Origin: Psychrobacter sp. UBA3480
Lineage (GTDB): Bacteria > Pseudomonadota > Gammaproteobacteria > Pseudomonadales > Moraxellaceae
Reading direction: 5' to 3'
Length of the DNA: 41,424 bases
Assembly: GCF_002377945.1 (NCBI RefSeq)
Contig: NZ_DFQV01000002.1
Span: forward strand, 1 to 41,424
Every line of letters begins with the position of its first letter. Within the stretch, counting starts at the first letter, position 1. This document shows positions 1 through 8,468 of this stretch, in pieces. The position numbers and the translations under genes were made by a program. Under the pieces are notes generated by a model. The model searched no databases. It saw only the letters and a list, made by a program, of their open reading frames with translations, and was not told the origin of the DNA.

Positions 1-380
1 ATCATTGGCTTACCATACTGTCCGTAAGGAACCCCATTTGAATAGTCTGGACTGCGAGCATCAGCTGGTGGCTGCCCACCCTGCATCCCTGACATATCCA
101 TACTGCCATGATCCATGCCACTGTGATCCATACCCGACATATCCATGCCACTGTGGTCCATATCAGACATATCACCCGACATATCCATGCCACTGTGGTC
201 CATATCAGACATATCACCCGACATATCCATACCACTGTGGTCCATATCAGACATATCACCCGACATATCCATGCCACTATGATCCATATTCGACATCTCA
301 GCAGCTGTTGCAAAAGGTGATGTGAGCAAGACTAGCGATGACAAACCAATGAATGACAGATTTTTCTTAGATATTTTCAT
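1..380 (-). CDS. copB: Copper resistance protein B, N-terminal part (runs off the left edge)
   Basis: Reading the minus strand from the ATG at 378-380 gives an open frame of about 126 codons with no stop before the window edge, so the gene is partial. It begins with a signal peptide (MKISKKNLSFIGLSSLVLL, cleavage probably after ATAA at about residue 27). A stretch built from MDHSGMDMSG-type repeats rich in Met, His and Asp follows, then the DARSPDYSNG segment typical of the start of the CopB beta-barrel domain. CopB is an outer-membrane protein of the PcoB/CopB family that binds or sequesters copper. The start lies 25 nt downstream of the copA stop with GAGG just upstream, so the two genes are almost certainly co-transcribed. 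The Met-rich region comes from a tandem DNA repeat described separately. Family assignment rests on the N-terminus and the copA neighbour only. Confidence 0.85.
   Translation of the reverse strand, partial: MKISKKNLSFIGLSSLVLLTSPFATAAEMSNMDHSGMDMSGDMSDMDHSGMDMSGDMSDMDHSGMDMSGDMSDMDHSGMDMSGMDHSGMDHGSMDMSGMQGGQPPADARSPDYSNGVPYGQYGKPM
135..285. repeat. 42-bp tandem repeat inside copB
   Basis: Units at 135-176 and 177-218 are identical, 219-260 differs by one base, and a fourth degenerate unit starts at 261. Each unit encodes 14 residues, GDMSDMDHSGMDMS, a putative copper-binding motif. Near-identity at DNA level points to recent expansion by slippage or recombination, so copy number probably varies between strains. 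Confidence 0.9.
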
Positions 381-405
381 AATAAGCCTCATATTCGAAG
401 GTTTG

Positions 406-2106
406 TTAAACGACGGCAACTTCTCGGAACATACCAGCTTCCATGTGATACAGCAGATGGCAATGCCACGCCCATCGTCCAACTTCTCCCGTCACATCGA
501 AGCTAATCTTTTGCGCAGGCTGCACCACAATCGTATGTTTACGTACTTGAAAGTCTCCAGATGGCGTGCGCAAGTCACTCCACATTCCATGCAGATGCAT
601 AGGATGGTTCATCATCGTGTCATTGACTAAGGTAATACGTACGCGTTCGTTTGGCTTAATATTGACAGGCGTTGCATCCTTAAACATGACACCATCCAAC
701 GCCCAAATATAGCGCTCCATGTTACCCGTTAAATGTAACTCAATCTCTCGGGTAGGCTTGCGCTGCTCCGCAAATATAGCCTCATCCACGGAACGTAATT
801 GGTCATAAGTCAAAACCTTTCTATCAATATCACGCAGGTTAATACCGGGATCATCGAGGTTCATACGTGGACTGTCGACACGCATGTCAGATTTAAAGTC
901 ATACTCGGTCTTAGCATGCTTTGCTTTGTAGCCTTTATCACCCATCGCACCCATCATATCTGCCATGGTTAACCATTCGATCTTGTCCAGAGCAGGTGTG
1001 GCAGCTCGCGCGCCTTTTTTAGTTGCAAGCGTAGTCGCGACATAGCCTGAACGATCGATGTTTTGGGCAAATATGGTATGTGCATCTTGAGTAGGCGTGA
1101 CGATGACATCATAGGTCTCAGCCACGCCAATGCGGAAATCATCAATCGCAACGGGTGCGACATCAATACCATCTGTTGCTACCACAGTCATCTTGAGACC
1201 CGGTATACGCACATCGAATATCGTCTGTGCTGAGGCATTGATAAAGCGTAATTTAACGGGCTGTCCTGCTTTTACTAGTTGTGTCCAATTAGCCGCTGTG
1301 GTCTTACCATTCATCAGATAGGTAAAGGTTTTTTCGCCAGATAAATCAGTAAAATCCGTCGGCATCATACGCATCTGATTCCACATTTTGCGCTTGTCAT
1401 AAGCGGCTTCTAAATCTGTTGCGGCAATATCAGACAATAGTTTTTTGAAGTCTGGCAAATGATAATTATCAAAGTCAGCGCGCTGTTTGAGCAACTTCAA
1501 GAGATTGTGTGGATCGCGGTGCGTCCAATCACTCAGCACGATCACATGGTCTTCTGCGACTGGATGACGCTCACGGCCTTTTGGTTCAATGACAATAGCG
1601 CCCAGCATACCGGTTTGCTCTTGGAACCCACTATGAGAGTGATACCAATAGGTGCCTGATTGTTTAAGTTTGAATTTATAAGTAAAGGTGCTATTTGCAG
1701 GAATGCCATCGAAACTGATACCCGGTACGCCATCCATCTCAAAAGGTACGAGCAAGCCATGCCAATGGATAGAGGTTGACTCATTCATCTGGTTATGAAC
1801 ACGGATAGTTACGGTATCGCCTTCTTGCATCTTTAGCGTTGGTGCTGGTAGCGAGTCATTAATCAGCGTCGCCATACTCGACTTGCCATTGACAGTAACG
1901 GGCTTCTTGCTGACATACAGATCAAACTCATGCCCAGTTAAGATAGGTACGATATGGCCAGATTTATCACTGTTGACGGCTGCATTCTGCTGGCCTTTAC
2001 CGAGCGCACTATTGGCAATAGACGGTAGGGTGGACAGCATGGATGCCCCTAACAAGGTAGAAGATCCTGTCAAAAAACGCCTGCGATTAAGCACAGTTTT
2101 GTTCAT
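406..2106 (-). CDS. copA: Multicopper oxidase, copper resistance protein A
   Basis: A 566-residue periplasmic multicopper oxidase of the CopA/PcoA family, thought to oxidise Cu(I) to less toxic Cu(II). The N-terminus carries a twin-arginine signal (NRRRFLTG at about residues 7-14), as expected for an enzyme folded with copper before export. Copper-ligand motifs are in the right order: HWHG (114-117), YHSH (155-158), HPMHLHG near the C-terminus and HCHLLYHMEAGM (548-559) with the type-1 Cys at about 549. It is somewhat shorter than the roughly 600-residue Pseudomonas CopA and has few of the Met-rich repeats of that protein; in this operon that role may have moved to CopB. It lies just upstream of copB (25 nt) and downstream of the DUF411 gene (119 nt gap). 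Assignment is firm. Confidence 0.96.
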   Translation of the reverse strand: MNKTVLNRRRFLTGSSTLLGASMLSTLPSIANSALGKGQQNAAVNSDKSGHIVPILTGHEFDLYVSKKPVTVNGKSSMATLINDSLPAPTLKMQEGDTVTIRVHNQMNESTSIHWHGLLVPFEMDGVPGISFDGIPANSTFTYKFKLKQSGTYWYHSHSGFQEQTGMLGAIVIEPKGRERHPVAEDHVIVLSDWTHRDPHNLLKLLKQRADFDNYHLPDFKKLLSDIAATDLEAAYDKRKMWNQMRMMPTDFTDLSGEKTFTYLMNGKTTAANWTQLVKAGQPVKLRFINASAQTIFDVRIPGLKMTVVATDGIDVAPVAIDDFRIGVAETYDVIVTPTQDAHTIFAQNIDRSGYVATTLATKKGARAATPALDKIEWLTMADMMGAMGDKGYKAKHAKTEYDFKSDMRVDSPRMNLDDPGINLRDIDRKVLTYDQLRSVDEAIFAEQRKPTREIELHLTGNMERYIWALDGVMFKDATPVNIKPNERVRITLVNDTMMNHPMHLHGMWSDLRTPSGDFQVRKHTIVVQPAQKISFDVTGEVGRWAWHCHLLYHMEAGMFREVAVV

Positions 2107-2225
2107 AATAATTCACCTGATTTATATCCATAAAGTGAGAGTTGAGTCTATATATTTATCAGCTAAGCCTATGTCTTTGGCCGCTTATTAACAGAGCTTT
2201 ATAAGCTATTTAAACGACAACCAAG

Positions 2226-2879
2226 CTAGATTTGCTGCTGCGGTGTGTCAATAGTTGCATAAATAGCTGTTGAGCCATCTTTGTTAAGCTGCATCACTTT
2301 ATATGGCATAAATTTATCTTGGTATTCCATACCTGGGCTACCGACTGGCATGCTCGGTACAGCAAGTCCGATCGCATCACTTGGCGGGTTTTTTAGGAAC
2401 TGCGCCATATACTTAGCAGGGACATGACCTTCAAAAACGTAGCCATCAGTAGTGACGGTGGTATGGCAAGAGCGCATTTGCTGCGGTACGCTGTATCGCT
2501 CTTTAAACAAGGACACGTCTTCGACATTCTGTGCGGTTGCGTTTAGACCATGACCTTCGGCATAACCGACCCATTCTTTGCAACAGCCACAATTGGCATC
2601 TTTATAGACGGTGGCTGAGATATTTTTTAGGATAGTTGATTGGGTATCTGAAGGAGCGCTGATAGGTGTCATTTCAGCTGTTGGTTGCTCCGTGTGCGTA
2701 GTTTGCACGTTTTGCGTAGCAACAGTTGGCTCAGTCGCTAGTGTTGAGTCAGCAGCAGCGGAATTAGGTTGACTGCAAGCGGCAATCGTTAACGATAATG
2801 GCAATACCACGATCGCCGAGAGCACACGGCCAGATATCAGATGATGTTTATTAATAAATCTATTAGTATAGCGTCTCAT
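2226..2879 (-). CDS. DUF411 metal-binding lipoprotein (CopG-like)
   Basis: A 217-residue protein with a hydrophobic N-terminus ending in a lipobox-like TIAAC (Cys35), so probably a lipoprotein. A Thr/Ala/Pro-rich linker follows to about residue 88. From residue 91 the DUF411 domain is clear: VYKDANCGCCKEW with CGCC at 97-100, then MRSCHT at about 135-140 and the GHVP segment at 151. DUF411 proteins sit beside copper and silver resistance genes and are thought to bind Cu through the CxCC and His residues. Position between copA and a cytochrome gene on the same strand fits a periplasmic copper-binding role. The precise function is not known, and CopG is only a likely relationship. Confidence 0.85.
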   Translation of the reverse strand: MRRYTNRFINKHHLISGRVLSAIVVLPLSLTIAACSQPNSAAADSTLATEPTVATQNVQTTHTEQPTAEMTPISAPSDTQSTILKNISATVYKDANCGCCKEWVGYAEGHGLNATAQNVEDVSLFKERYSVPQQMRSCHTTVTTDGYVFEGHVPAKYMAQFLKNPPSDAIGLAVPSMPVGSPGMEYQDKFMPYKVMQLNKDGSTAIYATIDTPQQQI

Positions 2880-3019
2880 AAAACCACTCCCGAGCGTCTG
2901 TCTGACGATTAAATATTATAAAAATTAGAGCCAAATCACTGGATAAAATAGTGCTAGCAAAGTTTAAAACTCAAATCGCAAAAAGCAGCACTATTAAGCA
3001 CTGCATTTTGTACAAAAAA

Positions 3020-3613
3020 TCAATGTTGCATTTCGGATCCATCACCTGACATATTCATCTCACCATCAAATGACATATCCAACATACTATCGTCTAACCG
3101 AGTCGTTAGCATGGTGTACTGGTTTTCATTTAAGTCAGGTAGCGATCTAATAAAAGCAACCATCGCCCAAATCCTGTCATCATCGTGAGTGGCGCCCCAA
3201 GCGGGCATGCCAGACGCCATAATGCCATGTTTAATCGCCCAAAAGCTTTGTCTAGCACCAGCCTCGTTTTGATAGCGCTTAACGATATCCGCCTGAGTAA
3301 AGTTAGGAGGCTTTGGGTACATACCGCTATTTAAATCTGTGCTGTTGACGCCGGGAGACAAATGACAGCCTGCACACATATCTTTGTAATCTGCACCGCC
3401 CGAGCTGATCATTTCCGCCTTCTTTAAATTGGGAACCAAAATATTCTTACTGGCATGTTCAATTGAGCGTGTGCGGGCAGTTTCTAAAAAATCGTAAACC
3501 AGCGGACTATGAGCTCGATCAGCACCGATATTTATCATGCCGCTAGTCACCGTAATAAAAATACCCGTAATAGCGACAAAGACAGTAAAAAGTATTCCTA
3601 ACAAAAACTTCAT
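3020..3613 (-). CDS. Membrane-anchored c-type cytochrome of the copper cluster
   Basis: A 197-residue protein with one N-terminal membrane segment (residues 3-25) that probably anchors a periplasmic domain. One haem-binding CAGCH motif occurs at 80-84, and ASGMP later supplies a plausible axial Met, so it is a single-haem class I cytochrome c (cytochrome cbb3-III-like fold). The C-terminal tail is Met- and Asp-rich (SMLDMSFDGEMNMSGDGSEM), resembling the repeat in CopB and suggesting metal contact. It is on the same strand as copA and the DUF411 gene. It may take electrons from CopA-type copper oxidation, but that is inference. Confidence 0.85.
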   Translation of the reverse strand: MKFLLGILFTVFVAITGIFITVTSGMINIGADRAHSPLVYDFLETARTRSIEHASKNILVPNLKKAEMISSGGADYKDMCAGCHLSPGVNSTDLNSGMYPKPPNFTQADIVKRYQNEAGARQSFWAIKHGIMASGMPAWGATHDDDRIWAMVAFIRSLPDLNENQYTMLTTRLDDSMLDMSFDGEMNMSGDGSEMQH

Positions 3614-3677
3614 AGGTTTGTCCTAAAAATCCATTTTCTTTAATATCCCATTACTGCTTGATCAGCTTCTCTGACAA

Positions 3678-3784
3678 TATAGTCAAGTCTATATAAATCC
3701 GCTACAGCGTCATCCTCGCTAAGCATACTAATGTATAACTTGCACTCGGTTTCCTTGTATCGAAATTATATTGAACTGACTATA
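3678..3784. repeat. 107-bp dispersed repeat, copy 1 (MITE-like)
   Basis: Begins TATAGTCA and ends with the inverted TGACTATA. The other copy at 9549-9655 is exactly the same length in the opposite orientation; by ungapped eye alignment about 69 of 107 positions match, with strong blocks such as CACTCGGTT and CCTTG. It lies between the cytochrome gene and the 92-residue Met-rich gene. No coding capacity. Best read as a small non-autonomous element or other dispersed repeat. Confidence 0.75.
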
Positions 3785-3807
3785 GTATTGAACTTATAAA
3801 TTGATAT

Positions 3808-4086
3808 TTAAGAGTCGCTATCGCTGCTCACACAGTGCTTTTGGTACATCGCTTTCATTTTGCTCATGTTAGCCATCATGGCTTTCATAGCAGGATCATT
3901 CATATCCATTTTGCTATGATCCATTTTTTGCATCATCTGCATATGCTTTTGCATTTTCTCACAGTTCATTTGGTCTTTTTCAGCATGCATTTTTGGATCG
4001 TGTGCCAACGCAGAGGTTGAAACGACTAAGGCTATAGCAGTTGCTACGATTGATTTAGACAGTGGCATTGATTTGAATAGTGACAT
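3808..4086 (-). CDS. Small Met/His/Lys-rich periplasmic protein of the copper cluster
   Basis: A 92-residue protein with a signal peptide (residues 1-28, cleavage after STSALA) and a mature part in which about every fourth residue is Met: HMQMMQKMDHSKMDMNDPAM. It holds two Cys, one mid-chain (MNCEKM) and one near the C-terminus (KHCVSS). The composition suggests a soluble periplasmic copper-binding protein, in the spirit of CusF or CopK but without clear homology to either. It is preceded by a cop-box-like site at 4188-4202, the strongest regulatory link to copper in the block. The function is inferred from composition and context; I do not recognise a named family. Confidence 0.75.
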   Translation of the reverse strand: MSLFKSMPLSKSIVATAIALVVSTSALAHDPKMHAEKDQMNCEKMQKHMQMMQKMDHSKMDMNDPAMKAMMANMSKMKAMYQKHCVSSDSDS

Positions 4087-4187
4087 GGTAAATCCTTATT
4101 TGATTTGGTATGTAGTCGAAAAGACTTTAAGATATTAAGTTACTTTAAAGCATACTTTAGTGATTCTGACAGAGAGATGACGGTAAG

Positions 4188-4202
4188 ATTACAATTCTGT
4201 CA
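4188..4202. promoter_or_regulatory. Cop-box-like CopR binding site
   Basis: Minus-strand reading is TGACAGAATTGTAAT, which matches the Pseudomonas cop-box pattern TGACA-N4-TGTAAT bound by CopR. It lies about 100 bp upstream of the 92-residue Met-rich gene that it would control. Confidence 0.6.
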
Positions 4203-4263
4203 TCTTACTATTTATGGTTTTTAATGTTGTCAGTAATCCTTTAGTATGACATCAGAGCTGATG

Positions 4264-4548
4264 TTACTTATCGCTACCATATTTGTTGATAAAGTATTTT
4301 TCAGACTGTAGATGTTGATCTTTTTGTTCAATCTCACAAGCCACTCTCGCATCGATATAGCTTTTCATTTGTGAATTTGAGAGCTGAGCATCGTTATGAT
4401 CCAAGTTTTTTGCAAACTCAGTCACAGCGTCGCAGTTGTTGATGATTGAAGTGCTTAGATCCGTCGTATGCGCATTGGCAGTGGTAGTACCGATAAGTAC
4501 AGATACCGACAGCAGTAATACTTTTTTAAATGAACCGTGAACTTTCAT
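4264..4548 (-). CDS. Small secreted hypothetical protein
   Basis: A 94-residue protein with a clear signal peptide (cleavage probably after TTANA, residue 26). The mature part is about 68 residues, helical in character, with Cys in NNCDAV and VACEIE that could form one disulphide. It has no Met-rich character, unlike its neighbour. It sits directly divergent from copR, sharing the intergenic region with a cop-box-like palindrome, so copper control is plausible. I do not recognise the family; the role is unknown. Confidence 0.65.
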   Translation of the reverse strand: MKVHGSFKKVLLLSVSVLIGTTTANAHTTDLSTSIINNCDAVTEFAKNLDHNDAQLSNSQMKSYIDARVACEIEQKDQHLQSEKYFINKYGSDK

Positions 4549-4683
4549 ATAAAACCTCTTTTGTAAGTTGTTTAAATTGATTACCGATAAAAATAATTCA
4601 TCGTAGCTAAGTATTGAAACGAGCAGCTATTTATCGTTTATGTAGGTTAGCAAAATAAAACTGACAGTCTGATTACGAGCACA

Positions 4684-4697
4684 TGACATCTTTGTCA
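4684..4697. promoter_or_regulatory. Palindromic TGACA/TGTCA site between the 94-aa gene and copR
   Basis: TGACATCTTTGTCA consists of TGACA/TGTCA half-sites 4 bp apart, the pattern recognised by CopR/CusR-type regulators. It lies 70 bp upstream of copR and could autoregulate copRS or control the divergent gene. Confidence 0.55.
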
Positions 4698-4767
4698 GTT
4701 ACCCATCAATGTTGTCACCTGTGCTGGTTAGAACGTTAAACAATCATGACCGTATTGAGGAATTACA

Positions 4768-5490
4768 ATGAAAGTACTGCTGGTAGAAGATGAATTGAAG
4801 CTTGGCGAGTATATAAAAAAAGGCTTAACCGAAGCTGGGTTTATCGTGGATCATCAGCTAACAGGATTAGATGGCTATCATGCATTGATGACGGAAGAAT
4901 TTAGCGTGATATTGATGGATGTGATGCTGCCTGATGTTAGTGGCTTTGAGCTGGTGCGTAATTACCGAGCGGCTGGCAAGCATACGCCTGTGCTATTTCT
5001 AACCGCAAAAGATGACTTAAGTGACAAGATAAAAGGGATTGAGATTGGTGGCGATGATTATTTGACCAAGCCTTTTGCCTTTGCAGAATTGATCGTCAGG
5101 ATGAAAAGCTTATTACGACGTGCCAATCAAGCCGACTATCAAAGTACGATTATGCAAATAGCGGATCTTAAGATGGACATTGGTAAGCGCACGGTGCATA
5201 GAGGAGATAAGCCTATTAAGCTCACGGCAAAAGAGTTTTCCTTACTACAGTTTTTATTAGAGCGCCGTGGTGAAGTGCTTCCACGCTCAATCATCGCTTC
5301 CCAAGTATGGGATATGAACTTTGAAAATGATACCAATGTGATTGATGTGGCGATAAGGCGTCTTCGTATAAAAATAGACGATGATCATGACGCAAAGCTG
5401 ATTCATACGGTGCGCGGGATGGGCTATCGGTTAGAAGCGGTCGATACAGTGCTTGATAGCAAACCATCTCACGAAGCTGGCAATGTCTAA
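4768..5490 (+). CDS. copR: Copper-responsive response regulator (OmpR/PhoB family)
   Basis: A 240-residue response regulator. The receiver domain (residues 1-115) shows the acidic pair VEDE, the phospho-acceptor Asp in MDVMLPD at about 51 and the KPF lysine at about 101. A winged-helix output domain follows (about 130-225), ending GMGYRLE. The subgroup is that of CopR, CusR and PcoR, which activate copper efflux and oxidase genes. It starts with GAGG upstream of the ATG and overlaps the kinase start by 8 nt, so the pair is translationally coupled. Divergent from the copper-resistance genes, it is the likely activator of the whole block. Confidence 0.9.
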   Translation: MKVLLVEDELKLGEYIKKGLTEAGFIVDHQLTGLDGYHALMTEEFSVILMDVMLPDVSGFELVRNYRAAGKHTPVLFLTAKDDLSDKIKGIEIGGDDYLTKPFAFAELIVRMKSLLRRANQADYQSTIMQIADLKMDIGKRTVHRGDKPIKLTAKEFSLLQFLLERRGEVLPRSIIASQVWDMNFENDTNVIDVAIRRLRIKIDDDHDAKLIHTVRGMGYRLEAVDTVLDSKPSHEAGNV

Positions 5491-7039
5491 TATGAAATAT
5501 AGGTTTGATAATCGGCGCTTGCCGCTATTATGGCGTACTGTGCTGTTGCTCACGATATTTGTTGTTATATCGCAGGTTATTATTTATATATGGATACAGC
5601 GTTCTGTTAAAGGCCATTTCGAGCAAATGGACGCTGAGATTATGACCCATGCGGCTTTTAATCTACGTAAACGAGTGATAGAACCTAGTAGCCCTATAAC
5701 TTCTCAAACCCTACCAAGCTCTCAATATCCATTAAATAGTCAACAGTCGCTAAGAGCGGCGCCTGACGTAATGCCTGATGGAGATACTTCTACCGCAGTG
5801 ATATCAGATGAAGTTGATCATCAGCATTCTTCTTGGCTAGATTACGATCTAAAAACCATTATCGCTAATAAAGAAGGGCAGATACTGTCTAGTACCCCCA
5901 ATAACTTTGCTCAAGAACTAGGGAAAGGGTTTAATCTGTCATCACTGAAACAAGATAATGATAAGCAACAGTTTGTGATGAATATCAACAGTCGATACTA
6001 TCGAGCAATGGTCATTGAAGACGACAAAATGCTCGCGCTTATCGCATTGCCTATAGATGTGCATCATCAGTATTTATTACAGTTCAATCGTCAGCTTAGT
6101 ATGATTTTGTTCGCGATTACCTTGTTGCTCATATCAGTAGCGGCATTGGGTGTGTACTGGGGTTTTGCCCCTTTGGCGACCATCGTCCAAAAAATGAAAA
6201 CAATGAATCCTGACAGATTGGATGATAGAGTCACGGTCAGTGATATGCCGTTAGAGCTGCGACCACTAGCAGAATCTTACAATTCGATGATGGCCAAGCT
6301 TGAAAGTAATTTTGAATCATTGTCACGGTTTTCAGACAATATCGCCCATGAGCTGCGCACTCCAATAGCGACACTCAGCACGCAAACGCAAGTCATGTTA
6401 AACAAACCGAGAGCGGGTGATGAATACATTGAGCAGCTACACCATCAACATGACACGTTAGAGCAGCTGTCGGCCATGATAAATAATATGCTGCTACTGG
6501 CAAAAACCCAAAAAGGATTGAGTGACTCGCAAATCAGTCACGTGGATACGGACAGTTTAATCACCAAGCTCGTTGATTACTACGAAATGATTGCAGAAGA
6601 CCGAGGTATCGCTATTGAAACAAAAGGTGAGTTCAGCGCTGTCTTAGGAGATAAAAGTTTATTACAAAGGCTTTTTGCTAATCTGATATCGAATGCGATT
6701 TATTATGCTGCTCAAGATAGTGTTATAACCATTAGGGCAGATAGAATAAACTCAGATGAGATGGTGGGCACAACAATAAGCAGTCTTCAACAATCAAAAC
6801 AAGATATTCTACGAATGACAATCACCAACCGATTAGATGAGCCATTGACACAAAGTGAGGCAGATAAGTTGTTTGAGCGCTTCTATCGACATCACAAAAC
6901 AGTAGATCGCCATACAGGAACAGGTTTGGGTCTATCCATCGTACAGTCTATCGTTGGGGCGCATAACGGTAACGTCAGTATTACTATAAAAGACGATGAT
7001 TACTTTCAAGTGAGTGTCGAGTTATTGGCGGACGTTTAA
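5483..7039 (+). CDS. copS: Copper-sensing membrane histidine kinase
   Basis: The chosen ATG at 5483 gives 518 residues and overlaps copR by 8 nt; an earlier in-frame ATG at 5453 and a later one at 5492 are possible. Order of parts: membrane segment near the N-terminus (LLWRTVLLLTIFVVISQVII), a periplasmic sensor of about 150 residues with scattered His and Met (DHQHSS), a second membrane segment (LSMILFAITLLLISVAALGV), HAMP, HisKA with the phospho-acceptor in NIAHELRTP, and a HATPase domain with the N box (NLISNAIYYA) and GTGLGLSIV. This is the CopS/CusS/PcoS type. No gene disruption is seen. Confidence 0.9.
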   Translation: MSNMKYRFDNRRLPLLWRTVLLLTIFVVISQVIIYIWIQRSVKGHFEQMDAEIMTHAAFNLRKRVIEPSSPITSQTLPSSQYPLNSQQSLRAAPDVMPDGDTSTAVISDEVDHQHSSWLDYDLKTIIANKEGQILSSTPNNFAQELGKGFNLSSLKQDNDKQQFVMNINSRYYRAMVIEDDKMLALIALPIDVHHQYLLQFNRQLSMILFAITLLLISVAALGVYWGFAPLATIVQKMKTMNPDRLDDRVTVSDMPLELRPLAESYNSMMAKLESNFESLSRFSDNIAHELRTPIATLSTQTQVMLNKPRAGDEYIEQLHHQHDTLEQLSAMINNMLLLAKTQKGLSDSQISHVDTDSLITKLVDYYEMIAEDRGIAIETKGEFSAVLGDKSLLQRLFANLISNAIYYAAQDSVITIRADRINSDEMVGTTISSLQQSKQDILRMTITNRLDEPLTQSEADKLFERFYRHHKTVDRHTGTGLGLSIVQSIVGAHNGNVSITIKDDDYFQVSVELLADV

Positions 7040-7260
7040 TCTTTTAGTAGTCAACGATAGATATTCAATCTGAATAGATAAATTTGATAGATGGTTGCCT
7101 TGAAAACGAGCTGGTAATGACCAAGTAAATGTATGTCTAGTACCCAATATAAAGCTAGAGATTATTAAAAAGCAGTAGTTAGAACGGTAAGTCTATAACG
7201 AACATAACGTTTAAAACAGTATCATAACAATCAATCATAAAAATCAATTAGGGAATGACT

Positions 7261-8388
7261 ATGCATATCACGGCTAATTTTGATGCAGGCAACATTGACA
7301 TTATTAATGCAGATGACAAAAAAGACATTCAATTAGCGATTCGCCCAGATGTTGGTAGCGAGTTTTTTCAGTGGTTTAACTTTCGTCTGTCAGGTCAAAT
7401 AGGGGAGCAGTATGTTCTCAATATTCTGAATGCAGGAGAGGCCTCTTATCTAGAAGGTTGGGAGAACTACCAAGCGGTGGCTTCTTATGATCGTCAGCAT
7501 TGGTTCCGTCTGCCAACGTCTTACAAAGATGGCAAATTGACCATCGTGGCAGAGTTAGAATGCGAAACCATTCAGATTGCGTACTTTGCCCCTTACAGCT
7601 ATGAGCGTCATCAAGATTTATTGGCCACTGTGCAAGTGCATCCGCTAGTGACGTTAGAGCATCTAGGTGAAACGCTTGATAAGCGTGACTTGACCCTAGT
7701 CAAAATCGGGGATGGAGATGCTAGTAAGCGTAATATATGGATTACTGCTCGTCAGCATCCAGGTGAGACGATGGCTGAATGGCTGATCGAGGGTTTGTTG
7801 TATAGCTTGTTAGATAGCGATAATGCGACTGGCAAACAGTTATTAGACAAGGCCAATTTTTATATTGTCCCTAACATGAACCCTGATGGTAGTGTACGTG
7901 GTCACTTGCGTACTAACGCTGCCGGAACCAACCTAAACCGTGAATGGCAAAGTCCAAGCTTAGACAAAAGCCCTGAAGTATTTTATGTGATTAATAAAAT
8001 GGAAGCGACGGGCGTGGATCTATTTTATGATGTGCATGGTGATGAAGCATTGCCATACGTATTCCTCGCTGGTTCACAAGGGACGCCAAGCTACAGTGAC
8101 CGTCTTGCTGGACTACGTGATAGATTTTCAGAGGTATTGAAATTAGCTAGTGCTGATTTTCAGTCTGAATTTGGCTATGAGATTGATGCACCAGGTGCTG
8201 CCAATATGACCGTTGCCACCAATTGGGTAGCAGAGCGTTTTGATTGCCTCGCCAATACGTTAGAGATGCCATTTAAAGACAATGATAATCTGCCCGATGA
8301 AGAGATGGGTTGGTCGCCAGAGCGTTCTATCAAATTAGGCGAAGCATCACTGATAGCAATGCTAGCTGTCGTGGATGATTTACGATAA
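7261..8388 (+). CDS. M14-family zinc carboxypeptidase (cytosolic carboxypeptidase-like)
   Basis: The ATG at 7261 is preferred over that at 7255 because AGGGA ends 6 nt upstream of it; the product is 375 residues. An N-terminal beta-rich domain (to about 130) of the kind seen in cytosolic carboxypeptidase-like proteins is followed by the M14 fold. Zinc-ligand motifs are clear: QHPGE (His and Glu) and later the third ligand in YDVHGDE, with NPDG and NLNREW in between as usual for the family. There is no signal peptide, so it acts in the cytoplasm, probably trimming peptides or modified protein tails. It stands alone and is followed by a strong terminator at 8414. Confidence 0.88.
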   Translation: MHITANFDAGNIDIINADDKKDIQLAIRPDVGSEFFQWFNFRLSGQIGEQYVLNILNAGEASYLEGWENYQAVASYDRQHWFRLPTSYKDGKLTIVAELECETIQIAYFAPYSYERHQDLLATVQVHPLVTLEHLGETLDKRDLTLVKIGDGDASKRNIWITARQHPGETMAEWLIEGLLYSLLDSDNATGKQLLDKANFYIVPNMNPDGSVRGHLRTNAAGTNLNREWQSPSLDKSPEVFYVINKMEATGVDLFYDVHGDEALPYVFLAGSQGTPSYSDRLAGLRDRFSEVLKLASADFQSEFGYEIDAPGAANMTVATNWVAERFDCLANTLEMPFKDNDNLPDEEMGWSPERSIKLGEASLIAMLAVVDDLR

Positions 8389-8413
8389 CTATAGAAAAAA
8401 AGCTGCAGAAAAT

Positions 8414-8468
8414 AAAAAGCTGCTAATGATGGCCAAGTGTTTTAGTGGTCATCGTTAGCAGCTTTTTT
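8414..8468. terminator. Bidirectional intrinsic terminator
   Basis: A stem of about 22 bp (AAAAAGCTGCTAATGATGG with its near-perfect complement ending AGCAGCTTTTTTT) around a 10-nt loop. T-runs face both ways, serving the M14 gene on plus and the EamA gene on minus. The EamA stop codon (8455-8457) lies inside the right arm. Confidence 0.9.

Noticed and set aside
2160..2225. AGCTT-TAT-AAGCT as a terminator between the DUF411 gene and copA
   Set aside because: Arms of only 5 bp and no T-run; the genes are likely co-transcribed.
3672..3685. TGACAATATAGTCA as a third cop box before the cytochrome gene
   Set aside because: Most of it is the end of the 107-bp repeat (TATAGTC), which also occurs at 9.5 kb away from copper genes.
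5453..5482. Earlier ATG at 5453 as the copS start
   Set aside because: It would overlap copR by 38 nt; the ATG at 5483 gives the usual short overlap.
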